Below the pieces are notes generated by a model, which worked only from the letters and a program-made list of their open reading frames with translations, was not told the DNA's origin and did not search any database. From positions 2,232,001 through 2,296,000 of the forward strand of contig JACGCM010000452.1 in assembly GCA_014058105.1 (NCBI GenBank): DNA of 64,000 nucleotides, read 5' to 3'. Of the stretch, positions 1 to 11,335 are shown piece after piece (the stretch's first letter is position 1; every line of letters starts with the position of its first letter). Source of the DNA: Kingdonia uniflora. Its lineage: Eukaryota > Streptophyta > Magnoliopsida > Ranunculales > Circaeasteraceae. The position numbers and the translations under genes were made by a program.

Positions 1-29
1 ACTTGATATAATATAACTGCTATGTGCAG

Positions 30-1240
30 GTCGAATTGGAGTCAGCTCGCTTACGCAAAGATGAAGCTCGTCAATGTAACCAGGAATTTGCAGGGGAGTT
101 CGTTAAGTTGAGAGAGACAAATAAAGATAGAGAAGATCAACATGTGAAGGTGCACTTTAAGTTTGCTGAGGCAACATAGATTGCTGTCGATCTGACTCGA
201 CAGATTGAGGAGGATGCCAAAATTGAGAAAGGGCAGAAAGAACTGGAGGAGTTAAAAGAACATGCGGCAAAACTCAGAAGCTAGAGCGATGCATTGGTGG
301 TAAAGAGCAGGGAAGCTAACATGACTTGTTACCGTATACATGCTCTAAAAAATCGGAGGAAGATTTAAATCGGTCGATGGCTAGTTTGAGAAATGATCTG
401 GTCAAGAAAACTCATGACCAGGAGCAAATTCGATCTGATCTAGCGAATAGCCGGAGCGAGCTGGGGCGATTGAAGAAGAAATTAACTGATAAAGATAACG
501 AACTAAAGGGAGCTCGAGACGATTTGTCTACGTCTGAAGTTGCAGTCGAACAATTGACTACAGTTTTCTCTGCAAAAGTTATGGAGTTCAGGATGGTACA
601 ACGGAAGTGTAATAAGTTAAATGAGAGAGTGGCTCAATTGAAAACTGATTTGGTGCAGGCCAATTCGCGTGTCTGAAGCATCGAGGCTGGCAAGCCTCGA
701 AGAAGAATAAAAATGATGCCAAATTTCTCTTATTCAAGATGATGTCGTTAGTCTGTCAGCTCGAATAAGAGATTTGGAAGGGGACGTTGCTCGAATTCAA
801 GGGCATGTGTGTAAAGGAGTTGAGCAGTTATGGGAGTATCAAATAAAGATGGACTCGTCTTTTGTCAGGGAGAAAGGGTTAGAGCATATTATCCGAGGAA
901 AGAAGATTGTTATAAAGGATAAAGATGAATTGTTAAAGAAAATTTTAGATGTAGAAGAGCTGAACAAAGAGATCGAGATACTTCGTGATCAGGTGGTTGA
1001 TTTGGAGGCGATTAATCGACCTGGATCATCTAAAGCTGATAAAAATCTGCAGAACATATAGCTTTTACAGATCTAATAAACAGAGAAATGAAGAGTCAGA
1101 ATACTCGGTACAAGAGGTTAAAAGATCGCCTTCAGAGGTCAAGGACGGTGTTCTCTCACTCAGTTGTAACTTAGGCCCGGTATTCAGAATTGCCAAAGTC
1201 AGTAATTACTTATTTTGTAGAAGAAGAAAAAAGAATTGAG
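30..1240 (+). pseudogene. T1 antisense coiled-coil gene (partial)
   Basis: A plus-strand reading region, antisense to the element that carries it, coding for heptad-rich Lys/Glu/Leu protein, for example VELESARLRKDE at about 30 and ELLKKILDVEELNKEIE near 930. The text before it ends in CTATGTGCAG at 20-29, a good plant splice acceptor, so the visible part probably begins with an exon whose upstream portion lies off the window. Several stops and frame changes break it (near 178, 283, 675 and 1060), so it is not a working gene. It sits where T4 has its second antisense gene. I infer a structural coiled-coil protein; nothing points to an enzyme. Confidence 0.65.
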
Positions 1241-1439
1241 TTAGAGAAAGATACCTTTTTTGACTGTATGGAGAAAACTTGTAAGTTTCATTGAATTTTG
1301 AGAAAGGATGTACATTGGATGAAGATGGAAATCTTACTTCTGGAATAAAAAAATGAGAAACTGAAATGGAATAGTGAGGGACCTAACGATAATATCATTT
1401 TAGCCACCTAACGATAATATCATTTTAGTCACCTAGTGT

Positions 1440-2440
1440 TCCAAGGACTCGAAGTGTGGACGCCCTCTTCTGTCATGAGGTTATATGATCCCAGGCCTGA
1501 GAGACCTGCGATAAGGAATAAACCCTCCTAATTGTTGGCTAGTTTCTTAGCATGAGACTCTTTGCGGTGTTGAGGTATCGCTCTAAGGATGAGATCATTA
1601 ATTTGGAAGGTACGGCTTCTGACTCGTTTGTTGTACGAACTGGCCAGCATATGGTAATATTGACCTAAGTTAGCGATGGCACGTTCCCTGGTTTCATCGA
1701 TCCAATTGAGGTTACAAGCCAATTCAAACTCATTTTCTTCGTCAGTTAGCCCGTGATCTTTGACTAGGTGATGGTATTCAGAGGGAATGAAAGCCTCAGT
1801 GCCATAGGCAAGGAGGAATGGAATGCGGCCTGTTGACTGACGTGGAGTGGTACGACATGCCCATAAGAGATGAGAAAGCTCTCAAACACAATTCCCTTTT
1901 TTCTGAGAGTATGGCTGTTTCTTGAGTCCATCCACGATGATTTTGTTAGTGATTTTGGCTTGACCATTGCCTTGAGGGTAGTAGGGATTGGATGGTGAGT
2001 GAATGATGCTGTGCTGGTTGAGGAAAACTATAATTTTTTCTCCAACAAATTGGGGCCATTATCGATACGAATTAGGTGGGGGCAACCCAAACTAAGTGAT
2101 AATGTGTTCCCAAATAAAAAAGATGGCCTCTTCTTCTCTAGTTTGACAAAGTAGAATTGATTCTACCCATTTTGTAAAATAATCGGTAGCTACGAGGAGG
2201 TGGCGGCGGTTACCTAGAGAATTAGGAAATTCGCCGACAAGATCAAGTGCCCATGTTTTGAATGGCCAAAATATCCATCTTGCTTGCATAGTGTTCGAGC
2301 GCAGAGGTACGTATCGTATTTCTATGTCGTTAACATGCGTCACATTTGCGTGAGTAATCTACTGCTTGCTTGCGCATGCCAGGCCAGAATAATCCTTTTG
2401 TAATGGCTCTATTTGCTAGTGATCGACCTACGGCATGGGA
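1440..2440 (-). pseudogene. T1 integrase remnant
   Basis: Minus-strand text matches retroviral-type integrase: the catalytic-core start WALDLVGEFP (about 2240), ATDYFTKWVE (about 2190), WPQFVG (about 2060), YYPQGNGQAKITN (about 1990) and a C-terminal segment ACNLNWIDETRERAIANLGQYY (about 1700). Integrase needs an Asp-Asp-Glu triad. The first Asp is present, the second is lost because the usual IDNG reads with a stop before WPQF, and the Glu is replaced by Lys in GQAKI. Further stops occur near 2345 and 2095. The protein must therefore be inactive. It lies just downstream of the RNase H remnant in the element's own orientation. Confidence 0.85.
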
Positions 2441-2749
2441 GCCACAAGTCCCTTTATGTAAATCGCAGAGCATCTCGTCTACTTTCTGTTTGGAGAGGCA
2501 TTTGAGGTATGGCCCCGTGACTGAACAACAATATAAGGTACCATTTTGATTGGTGTAGCGCTTCGAGTTGTCTATCAGCTGTCGGTGCTCCTTCAGATCT
2601 GTTGGAAGTGGTCCTTCACATTTGTTGTTGATACCAAAATAAACTAATAAAGGCTTTCGCCAATTATCGTCTTCCCCTTTATCTCCCCTAGTGTTGATCG
2701 CACATACAAAAATGTGATCAATGCTTGGGGTTAAAATAACTTCGATCTA

Positions 2750-3830
2750 AAGATATCAAGCTTCTGTTCCTAAGACCCCGGCTAGATATGCCAAAGAATC
2801 GGCGCGTCTATTTTCACCTCGAGGAAGATAATTGAGAGTTGCTTGCACAAACTTGCTCATCTTATCTGTAACGAGGGCTGCGTATTTGATCATCTTGCCA
2901 TTCTTCTTGTATTGCTCAGACTAATGGTGGACAATGAGTAGTAAATAAGTATAAACTGAGAGTTTAGGGACGCCGAGCTCGAGAGAGAGATAGAGTCTGC
3001 GAATAAGAGCTTCGTATTCGGTAATATTAATTGAGGCTTCAAAATCCAGGCAGATTGATTTCTCAATTCTGTCGTTGGAAGGGGTAATCAATACGATTCT
3101 AATTCCTGACCCCTGCTGATCCATCATTAAGAAGTCTCTACCCTTTCCTTGAAATCCGTTCAGCTCGCTCGTCAAATCCTTTGGGGGTGGATCTTCTGTA
3201 ACTTCTTCTGAAAGGTCAGGATCGTGCTCCTCCCACTCGGGATCTTCCACTGAAAAATCCGCGAGGAAATTGACAGCGGCCTGCCTTTTTTCAAAATGAC
3301 GTTATTCAAACTTGCTCTCTCAAACTGACTGACCATTGTTGCACTCTTCTTGATTTTTCTTTCTTGGATAGAACTTCCCGAAGTGGGTAGTTCGTCAAGA
3401 CTTTGACTAAATGATCTTGGAAGTAGCGCTTGAGTTTCTGGGAAGTATAAGCAAGAGTGAGAAGAAGTTTCTTGATTTTAGAGTACCTCGTTTACGCTAG
3501 AGTGAGGGGTTTACTGATGAAGTAGACTGGTTTCTCAATTTTCCCTTCAAGTTGAATAAGAACTGAGCTGAGTAAAGTATCTGTAACTGCTAGGTAGATA
3601 ATCAGTTTCACATTACGTATCGGGGTGCTCATGATGGGAGGCTTCCCCAAATAGGTTTTGAGATCCTGAAAAGCTGCCTCGCACTCTGATGTCTATGAAA
3701 CCTCTGAATTTGACTAAACTTTTCCTCTTTATGTGACCTATTATGGAATTTAGGATCTGACAGTGTTTTCATAAGCTCGAGAGAGCTTTTGACTACCCCT
3801 GATCTCATGGATACCATCGTTGTGTTTGAA
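2750..3830 (-). pseudogene. T1 RNase H and C-terminal RT remnant
   Basis: Minus strand. The leftmost part carries an RNase H domain of the type found after RT in Tat elements: GIRIVLITPSNDRIEKS (about 3100), TEYEALIRRLYLSLELGV (about 3000) and YLPRGENRRADSLAYLAGVLG (about 2800). Rightwards come RT-connection phrases such as the FxDLKTYLGKPPI-type text and a VYFISKPLT-type segment (3420-3700). The RT fingers and palm, including the catalytic YxDD box, are not found between here and the protease. In T4 that interval takes about 0.8 kb, so a deletion removed the polymerase core. Confidence 0.75.
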
Positions 3831-3879
3831 GCGGAGTGTTTGATGATAGGTAGAAGCGATTGCTTCTATGTTATGAATC

Positions 3880-4510
3880 TAACAACGGCCCATAATCCCG
3901 AGATAACGAGATTTGACGTTAATCACATAGAAGATGATATCGATGATGGCTGATCCCGTGGTAATAGGTATGATCTACCCTACTCGCTTTTCTTTAGAAC
4001 CATTGAATCCATTAATATCGGTGTCGCTTTGAATGACTTGATCGACTAATCCCATTTGGTCGATAGTGCTCTGAAAGAGGATCTCGATACCGCTACCAGT
4101 ATTGATCATCATTCTGTGCATGACAAACTTCTTCATCTTGAGCATTATGACTAACGCATCATGATGTGTAAATTTAATATGGCTAGTATCGCAATCTTCG
4201 AATGATATCCCGAGCCAGCGATTGCTCGACTCAGGCAGAAGTTTGCCTTTTTTGTCTTGAGGTGTGAGATTGCAACATTCTGACAGTCTCCTACGCTTGA
4301 ATCTGTTAGAGTTTGTGATCAGATTGATCTCGATCATGTTGCTGTGGCGAATATGGTAAAGATGCTTCTCCTCAGCTTGATCTTCGACCTGGACAACATC
4401 AATTTTCTTCTTATATATGCCATCCTTGTATGATTCTAGGTCGACAATATATTCGAGCATCTGTCCCTCCTTAAAAATGTATTCGAAAACCGCTGTAAAG
4501 CATAGCAATT
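3880..4510 (-). pseudogene. T1 protease with gag C-terminal segment
   Basis: A 177-codon open stretch (about 4508-3975) begins with gag C-terminal text (MLEYIVDLESYKDG) and runs into a retroviral-type aspartic protease region: HHDALVIMLKMKKFVMHRMMINTGSGIEILFQ. The catalytic signature expected is DTGSS; here it reads NTGSG, so the nucleophilic Asp is replaced by Asn and the enzyme should be dead. Flanking text such as GFNGSKEK is shared with the intact-looking T4 protease. The frame closes at 3975 and resumes with interruptions to about 3880. Confidence 0.8.
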
Positions 4511-4519
4511 GTTAGTAGA

Positions 4520-6340
4520 ATGATGGTTTACCTTATGGTGCATGCAGTACGGTCAACTTTCGATTGGTTCCAATGGTTGGGAGAGACAGTAGAGCTTATC
4601 CTTTGTGAGGATTGGAAAAATTATGGAGATTCGAACGTTCATCTTTGGGAGGACCGATTTGACTTGTGAGCCACCTTTTTGAGGGTTGCTGGTGTTTTCC
4701 TTTGCGCTCTTTTGGTCACCCTGATCCTCCGTTTGTTCAGTGTTTCGATCTGATGAACCTTTTGTGGAAATGATGGATTTAGTAGATTTATGTCTTTCGG
4801 ATATCATCTTTTCAAGGTAAACATAACTATTGACCTTGGTGATCATATCCTCCAAGGTCACAGGTTTATTCAGGAAGAAGTGTTCTTTGGCTTTGTAGTC
4901 GAGCTAGAGCGCGTTGGTGAAAGCAGTAACAACTGCTTTCTGTTTGAGATTATCCACTTTACGTGCGAGCTCCAAGAACTTTTTTGCAAATGCCTCAAGT
5001 TTTTCTCTGTATGACTATTTGAGACTGATAAGAGAGTATAAATTTTCTTCTATGTCTCTGTTGTGAGTATACGTCTTGATGAATTGCTTCTACAGCTGGT
5101 CGAATGTGTATATGGAGTCTTCAGTCAAAGAGTGGAACCATCGGAGTGGTTCCTCCTGCAGACTTGTGGCGAACAGATGGTAGAGAATGTGGTTGAGATT
5201 GGAATACAACCTCAAAGAGTCACGGTATTGTTAAATGTGCTCCTTCGGATTGGTACCCTTGTATTTGTGAATTTTCGGAGCATGGAAACCTTTCGGATTA
5301 TCCATATCGAATAGTTCTTTTACAATTGGATTTCCTTGCAACTTGGTAAGGTCATCGGTCGTGCCCAGAACCTGTACTTCGATCAGCTCCTTAATACGCT
5401 GGTCCATATGTTCTTGTTTGAGATAGTGACGGGTCTGTTGAGTGACTTGATGAGGAGGTTACGGATTATGAGTTCTGGTACCTTTACTCAAACGATCCTG
5501 TACTGGAACTCGAGGTTGCGGTCTCTGTTCTTCCTCTTGACGTATGGAACATCGGTGACCTCGGCTGATCTCAGATTGAACTTTCCCCCCCAAATAAATG
5601 GAAGGCTGAGTTTCATTCCTAATATGTCTGGAAATAGCTTTGTTGTGGCACATGATCACGATCTCGTGTTGGAGGAGCTTGCTGAGTATCTTGCAGAGCC
5701 TGCAAAGCAGTCTGTATTATTATTATTTGATCTTCATGTTGTTTGAGCGCTGTCAAATGAGCTTGTCTTTCGGCGTCGAGCTCCTTCCAGTGGAGCTCTC
5801 GGTCGCGAGTTAATTATCGTTCGAGCTCGTTGCATTTCTCCGTTTCAGTATTGAGATTCGTTCGTAGCTCTGTAAGTTGTTCCGGCTTAACTGAGAGATC
5901 GAGTTGGACTCCAGTAGCTGGTTATCTGGATGTGACCATGATTGAAATGTTGTAGTAGATTGACTGAATGCCTTTGGATATCGTAGAAAGAATTTCTTAT
6001 TACAAATTATTTCTAGATTTAGAAATGATTGACCTTGTAAATAAGAATTTTGGAGCTTTGAGAATCTTTAGAAAATATAGTTTTCTTGGTGATTTCTCTT
6101 GTAATTTTCTGGTCCCTGTCTCTTCTGAAACTTTTTCTTTATATTGGCCTCTTCCGCAGCTCTTCTTCATACTGAAGCAAGTTCTCCGAATAATGTGGTT
6201 AGTGGCTATTTGACTGAGTAACTGCTGAATTTGTGAGAGATGGCTTTGACTTGTTCAGGTTTTTCGGTTTGATCTCGATCTACGTTTCTTGTTAGTTCGT
6301 GGAGTATATAGTGATGCTGATTGGAGAAGTCGTGTGGAGA
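4520..6340 (-). pseudogene. T1 gag remnant
   Basis: Minus-strand gag, recognised by position upstream of protease and by similarity to T4 gag. A 102-codon open piece (4861-4553) ends near a zinc-knuckle-like segment. Upstream pieces around 5300-4860 match the capsid-like part, and coiled-coil text lies around 5700-5950. It has many stops and frame breaks. Plus-strand open frames across 4790-5750 are shadows of this degenerate gag. The 5' end fades near 6340 and no start codon can be named. Confidence 0.6.
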
Positions 6341-6420
6341 ATGTGTGAGTCTGACATGGAGGTAATTTAAACTAGTGACAACTCTATTCTAGGTAAGATC
6401 GAGGGATAGGCCCCTGCAAC

Positions 6421-6656
6421 AGGTATATCCTTATTTGTAACTATTTTGTACTGAAGTCAGTTATGCCAAAGTTCTCTACTGGGTTGTCTGCCCTCGACCA
6501 GGAGCTCAGCTAGATTAAAACATGGTCAAAGTTTTGGTGGACTCAGCGGTAGGCTTGTTGTAGCTCTGGTAGATTTGTAAGTTTAGTAGGCTTTGACCTT
6601 CTCATAAGTCTTTGAGTATATGGTTCATTCTTGAAGGCTACGAGTAGGCTACTACA
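6421..6656 (-). repeat. T2 3' LTR, truncated
   Basis: Aligns by eye with the U3 side of the T2 5' LTR (about 17350-17613). Shared landmarks include TGTACTGAAGTCAGTT, a GGTCAAAG-TTTTGGTGGA stretch, TAGATTTGTAAGTTTAGTAGG and the terminal GTAGGCTACTACA. The roughly 400-bp R/U5 half is missing; similarity begins only at about 6421. Confidence 0.85.
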
Positions 6657-6675
6657 TTCACCTCCTCTTAGTTGG
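6657..6675 (-). other. T2 polypurine tract
   Basis: On the minus strand the bases directly upstream of the LTR read AACTAAGAGGAGGTGAA followed by TGTAGTAGCC. A purine-rich run ending at the LTR's TG is the standard second-strand primer site, and it identifies 6421-6656 as a 3' LTR rather than a 5' one. Confidence 0.75.
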
Positions 6676-7640
6676 GGCCTCCGAAATTGTTAGAGGTTTA
6701 ACTGGTGTGAATGCACCAGTTTCCTAGATCATTAATGGCTAATTATGGCATTATTAATGATTTCTTAATCTTATTTAAAAAAGATTTTAGGAGTATGATG
6801 AAGACTCATTATCAAAGCCAGCTGGAGAAAATGAAAGGACGCGTAGAGGCCAAGGTGGCTGAACTAACGCGTGGAGGCCCACTACCCAACCTTATTGATC
6901 TGAACAGGGTGGAGTTGGCCGGCCGAAAATAGAAGGAAGCGGAGTCATTCAGGTTCTGGTGAGGGATGTCGTTCTAATACCATCTCCATACCATGACTAA
7001 GTGGTCTGCTACATTGAGAGCTCTAACACGGTGGCTAGTACAGATGGAGGGTGGTGGTGGTGGTGGTGGCGGTGAGTCGTGGTACTGGAAGAACTGCCCG
7101 GGCTGCAATTGACGTATCTCTATTTTTTAATTTTTAATTTTCTTAATTGTTGTTAATTTGCTATCTTCTTCTTTTTTGTAACAGGGAAGGCAATGAATAA
7201 ACTTGTTTATAATTTATGTATTGTCGAAGGTACTTGGTAATTTGTGTTGTATGAGCGGAGAAAATATTGTAGATAATAGTTAGTACCACATTCGCTGTAC
7301 TTCTAAGGTATGCAATTAAGCTCCTCGAGTGTAAGGAAAAATGTTTTCGAATATAAATGATACGACTAGAAATAAGGAAATTGAAATGTGAAGTCAAAGG
7401 TAACGAAAAATGTGACATAAGTTGAAGGTTGTAAATAAGTCGAAGGAAAAAGGTATATGGGTTTTTATAGGTCGAAGGTGTTAAGATACTTCGAAGGAAA
7501 TTATGGTTGTAAGAGTTAGAATGAAAAAGATTGCTTGGATTCTGATTAGAGTATGATCGATTGTTGTTGTTGTCAACATAATAGTATATTTAACCTTTTG
7601 AAGTTTATGTTGTGGTCGAAGGTGTCGACAATAGCGATCT
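6676..7640. other. T2 region between polypurine tract and antisense genes
   Basis: AT-rich, mostly non-coding. It holds a purine stretch with a (GGT)n microsatellite at about 7048-7070 and a stretch near 7200-7500 with several GTCGAAGG motifs. Short open frames here have no recognisable motif. Since the antisense gene starts further right, this is a candidate promoter region for it, but I see no convincing TATA box. Confidence 0.4.
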
Positions 7641-7667
7641 GACACTTGCAGGCTATAGTGCTAACAT

Positions 7668-8130
7668 GTGGTACCTTTGCTATCTTTAGCAGATTGTAGG
7701 GTTAGCAGCAATCACTTCAGGTCTAAGTTTGGGTATGATGATGGTTGCCAAGTGGCAGACGCATGTGATCACACATTTTATGACTTTGATATGCAAACAA
7801 TGCTTTGGCATACTAGAGATGATTTTGTTCAAGGCATAGAGAAAAAAGGTTGTTTTGATTAAAGAATTATTGATGATTGTGTATTTGGGGGTTTGGTTGT
7901 GCGTAATTTGAGGAGTTTGATGGGACATTTGAGGCACAAAGCTAGGAAATACAGGTGGTCGAAGCATTTAAAGAGGCGGGAAAAATTTGCAAGAGACATT
8001 TTGCTAAAATTATTGAGGGAAGGTAGAGAGGTGAGAGAAAGTGAGGTTAGTGGGTGTAATGATGGTGGTTTAGAAAACTGATATGGTTTGAGAATAGTTT
8101 GTTTAAGAGGAGAGAGAGAAAAAGAAAGAA
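7668..8130 (+). pseudogene. T2 small antisense ORF remnant (about 100 aa type)
   Basis: Plus-strand text with a basic helix-like segment KHLKRREKFARDILLKLLREGREV (about 7955-8030), followed by a GA-rich stretch. The same arrangement occurs on the opposite strand in T6 (63330-63016). There, both the nucleotide text around GAGGTGAG..GGGTTAGT.GG.GTAATGATGG and the protein segment RQKEFCKKWLPKIVEG match. A TTGCAG at about 7645-7651 could be a splice acceptor. Function unknown. The frame closes near 8081 and the neighbourhood is rearranged. Confidence 0.4.
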
Positions 8131-8683
8131 AGAGGGTGTTATTCAATTACTTTTGTATTTTTCTGAAGGAGGGAGTAAAAATCTTGTTGCGTCTTACTCA
8201 GATGATATGAAAAATCTATTGCCTATCGTTGGTATGGACAGAGATCCTTAGAAAGTTGTTATTTTAGGTACGTCTTCCTTGCTGCTATCTTTTAATTGGC
8301 TTCTATTTTTATTTGTTCTATTTGTGTTTGATAGTTAGAGGAGACAATGCTTGGTGCCCGTTATTAATGGTAGATGCTGGGGCATGGAGGAAATGGTGGT
8401 AATTAGGTTGGGTGGGGTAGATGATGGTTGGGCTAAGTAATTACTTATGTTTTAGATCCTTTGAGCATTAGCTTCAAGGTGATGTGTTGGTAGGAAGGGT
8501 AGAATGGTTGGTGATTAAACCAGGGTATGATACCTTCGAGGCCAGATTTGGTCAAATCCAATGGGTAATACTTGGGTAGTCTCCGATAGCTGGTGTAATC
8601 GAGGATTTTAACTCGAATATATCGAGCTAACTATTTCCCTCCTCTTCTGTAGGGTGTTAATACGTACCAGTAAATCTTCGAAG

Positions 8684-11335
8684 ATGAGGCTGGTAGATGA
8701 GGTCGAAGATGTCCTGAATGAGTCGAGTACTTCCGGCTGAGGGGAAGAGAGTAGTAGTGACGTGGAGGAATTGCTTATTACAACCGATACTCCCCTTGCT
8801 ATTATGGCGCCCGGTATAAGTTTTGTAAGTCAAAGCCGGAGAAGGACGCGGGTTATTGGGGAGAGTGATGAGGAATAGGATGATGAGGAGGAGGTTGGGA
8901 ATAATTCTGTAGGGGACAAAGGAGATGGCAAAGATAAAAATAATGAGGGAGATGGGGAGGATGATGGTGTTAGTTTTGCAAACATTACCCCTTAGGAGTG
9001 AGCGAGACTTGGCCGGTTTCTAAAAAAACGACCTAGTGAGGAGGGGATTTTTCTTAATTCCATGAGGGCCAAAGTGGTTCTTTGAGGATGAGCCTGAATT
9101 ATGGCCTTTCGAGGTTAGATTAGGTTGGGCATGCAACTGCCCCTTCGACGTCTTGTGAAGGAGGTATTAAATTTTTGGTATGTTTCGCCATGCCAAATGA
9201 ATGGCAATTTTAATGATATGATGAAAGTCATTGGTGTAGGGACTTATCCCTCGATCTCATCTAAAATCGAGCTATTGCCATTTCGAATTTCCTCCATCTA
9301 AGACTCACGCATTTTCAACATGACTTCTCTCCAGTCAAGGTTTCAACCTACTCCACGAACTGGTGAAGAACGTGGGTCAAACTTCAAACATAAAAACCTT
9401 AACCAATTAAAGATACCTGTCTCTCACAAACTCGTCAGTTACTCAGTCAACCGCCACTAACCACATTGTTCGGAGATCGTGCTCCAGCACGGTGAAGAGC
9501 TGCGGAGAAGGCCTATATAAAGATGAAGTTCTAGAGGAGACAAGAACCAGAAAAATTACATGAAAAATCACCAAGAAAACTACTTCTAGATTCTCTGAAG
9601 CATTCAAACTTCTTAGTTACAAGGTTCATGCATTTCTAAATCTAGAGATCACTTGTAATAAGATATACGCCTCAAGCAATAAATATACTTTTACAAAAAT
9701 CCTCCACTCGAGGTCGTGGTTTTTTTACTTATTCAGAGGTTTTCCACGCTAAAATCACCTATGCCATTTCTTGCTTTCCATTAGAATATTGTCGCAGGTT
9801 CATTGGTGTGATAGAAAATTCCAAGCCATTTCGAGCTTACAAAATTTGGCCATTATAATTAGGGCCTTGAATTAAGATTTGGTAGCCAAAGGTAGGCCTC
9901 TCGTGGAATTCCAGGACATCTTAGCCTTTTACTCGAAGAAGGTATTCCAAAGGTATGGGCATTTCACATACAATGTCATCCTGATAAACTCTGGCTATTT
10001 GACTTATGCTCGATTTGGCACGGGTGGGATAAGGATCTGACTTATGCTCACGTTAAACAATAGGGTATTTATCAGAGTAGGTGATGTTTAATTACTTAAT
10101 GAAGTATTTATTATCGACTATGCTTTGATCTTGGATATGTGTATTCTATAGGACCTTGAAGTAGAGTACCGGACATTACCCAACACTATCTGGATGATCT
10201 GATCGACAAGAATGACGATCGTATAAACAAGATTTTCTGAATGTTGAAGCTGTTATGGAAGAGACAGAAAAAGACAGATACCCTTCTCATCCTTCGAGCT
10301 ATGTAGGTCCCTCAAAGAAAAGAAAAAAAAAGCTTCGACTCCCCAGGAAGGGTTGGGTACAATGGATTATAACACTCTAACAAGGCCAAAGAGTACTTTT
10401 ATCCCGAGGGCTTGGCAGGTGAAAACTGGTGCAGGTTTTTTGCCTACCTTAGGTAGGCAGGCCATGACTCAACAAGAGTTGCCTTAAGCAACTCAGAAGG
10501 GGAAAGCTAAGGCCGTTGGGGAGGGATCAAGTTTGCATGCGCCTGGGCCGACTCCCTGATAGAGAACGCACAAATATATAGAGGAGGTTCCAACTTCGTT
10601 TAAAACTAGGCGGCTCCAACAGAGTCGGATGATGCTACCTAAGCTACGTATGAGTCGACGGTAAATCTATGCGTATCTTATCCGAACGAAGCTGGGTGTC
10701 GTATCGAAGTGGCCATGAGAGAGGCAAAATTATGTTGTTCAACATGTTAAATACTTCTTCTTGGTTTCTGATTTGAATATTGAATTCTTGATGTTGTGTT
10801 GTTCTAGGTTCATGGTTGGATACTTTCTTTCAAGAAGGTCCAAAAGGGAGAGGACCAAAAGTTAAAGAACACAACTGAAGATGAGGAGTTTGTGAAGGGG
10901 ACCATAATGTCATTGAACACCCGCCTATCTGAATTGGAGCGCCATCTGCGTCAGGCACGAGCTGATTCAGTGAGGGAAACTCTTTCCTTGGTCGAGCGTC
11001 ATAACACGATGGTGGAGGTGCTCGAGGATAAATTGAGAGAAAACCTTGTAAGGTTTTTGGTGGACTTTGGCCGGGAATGCCTCGTGACAACTTCCTTGAA
11101 GCGGTTTATTGATGACTTGGGCTATGACCTTGACACCACCTTCGAGCGTTATCCTTCAGATTCATCGATGATCCCTGTGGCAGATAATGCGATCCTGGCT
11201 GAAGGGGTGGAGCGGAATTCGCTAGTATGAGATCCAACCATCGAGAACCATGTTGCTGCTCCTGATATCGGCTTAAACTAAAGTACTGGTATTGCCGAGA
11301 CCAATGAGGAGGATCTAAATAATCCCCTCGTGTAA
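8684..11335 (+). pseudogene. T2 antisense gene aORF1 (gypsy-type transposon domain plus coiled coil), split by a solo LTR
   Basis: A three-exon gene opposite in strand to its element. Exon 1 starts at the ATG at 8684 after a CTTCTGTAG acceptor-like site. It has a long acidic stretch (about 8860-8970) and then the domain motif GMQLPLRRLVKEVLNFWYV..CQMNGNF (about 9128-9230). A solo LTR (9235-9801) interrupts it; text continues with LVEFQDILAFYSKK and FHIQCHPDK. Intron 1 is 10081-10151 (GTGATG...TCTATAG). Intron 2 is about 10724-10807, with acceptor GTTCTAG but a donor that reads GC. Exon 3 is coiled coil (TIMSLNTRLSELERHLRQARAD) ending at TAA 11335. Intron positions agree with T6. In-frame stops in exons 1-3 (near 8747, 8876 and 11229) show decay. 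Confidence 0.75.
9235..9801 (+). mobile_element. Solo LTR inserted in T2 aORF1
   Basis: The aORF1 reading text stops at 9234 and resumes at about 9807. The insert starts TGTAGGGACTTATCCC and ends GTCGCAGGTTC(A). It is flanked by ATTGG on both sides (9230-9234 and 9802-9806), a 5-bp target duplication. It contains a promoter-like GGCCTATATAAAG (about 9510) and a module GAGGTCGTGGTTTTTTTAC followed by GGTTTTCCACGCTAAAA, also present in the T3 and T4 LTRs. No internal region or second LTR is present, so unequal recombination left a solo LTR. Confidence 0.8.

Larger units (their letters stand above)
1..6370 (-). mobile_element. T1: truncated Tat-like Ty3/gypsy element (family II)
   Basis: A decayed gypsy element on the minus strand. 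Reading leftwards from about 6340 there are remnants of gag, a zinc-knuckle/protease segment, the C-terminal part of RT with RNase H, and integrase. A gene on the plus strand then runs off the left window edge. Its gag-protease text is closest to T4 (shared phrases such as LLPESS, HHDALVIMLKM and LLFQSTIDQMGL), so I place it in family II. No LTR or primer-binding site is seen at its 5' (right) end. The sequence simply stops resembling gag near 6340-6370, next to a truncated LTR of T2. The palm region of RT is missing between protease and RNase H. The tandem-repeat block that T4 carries after integrase is absent. Confidence 0.85.

Noticed and set aside
4790..5746. Several plus-strand open frames of 74-136 codons across T1 gag
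   Set aside because: They are antisense shadows of the minus-strand gag remnant and have no similarity to the genuine antisense genes.
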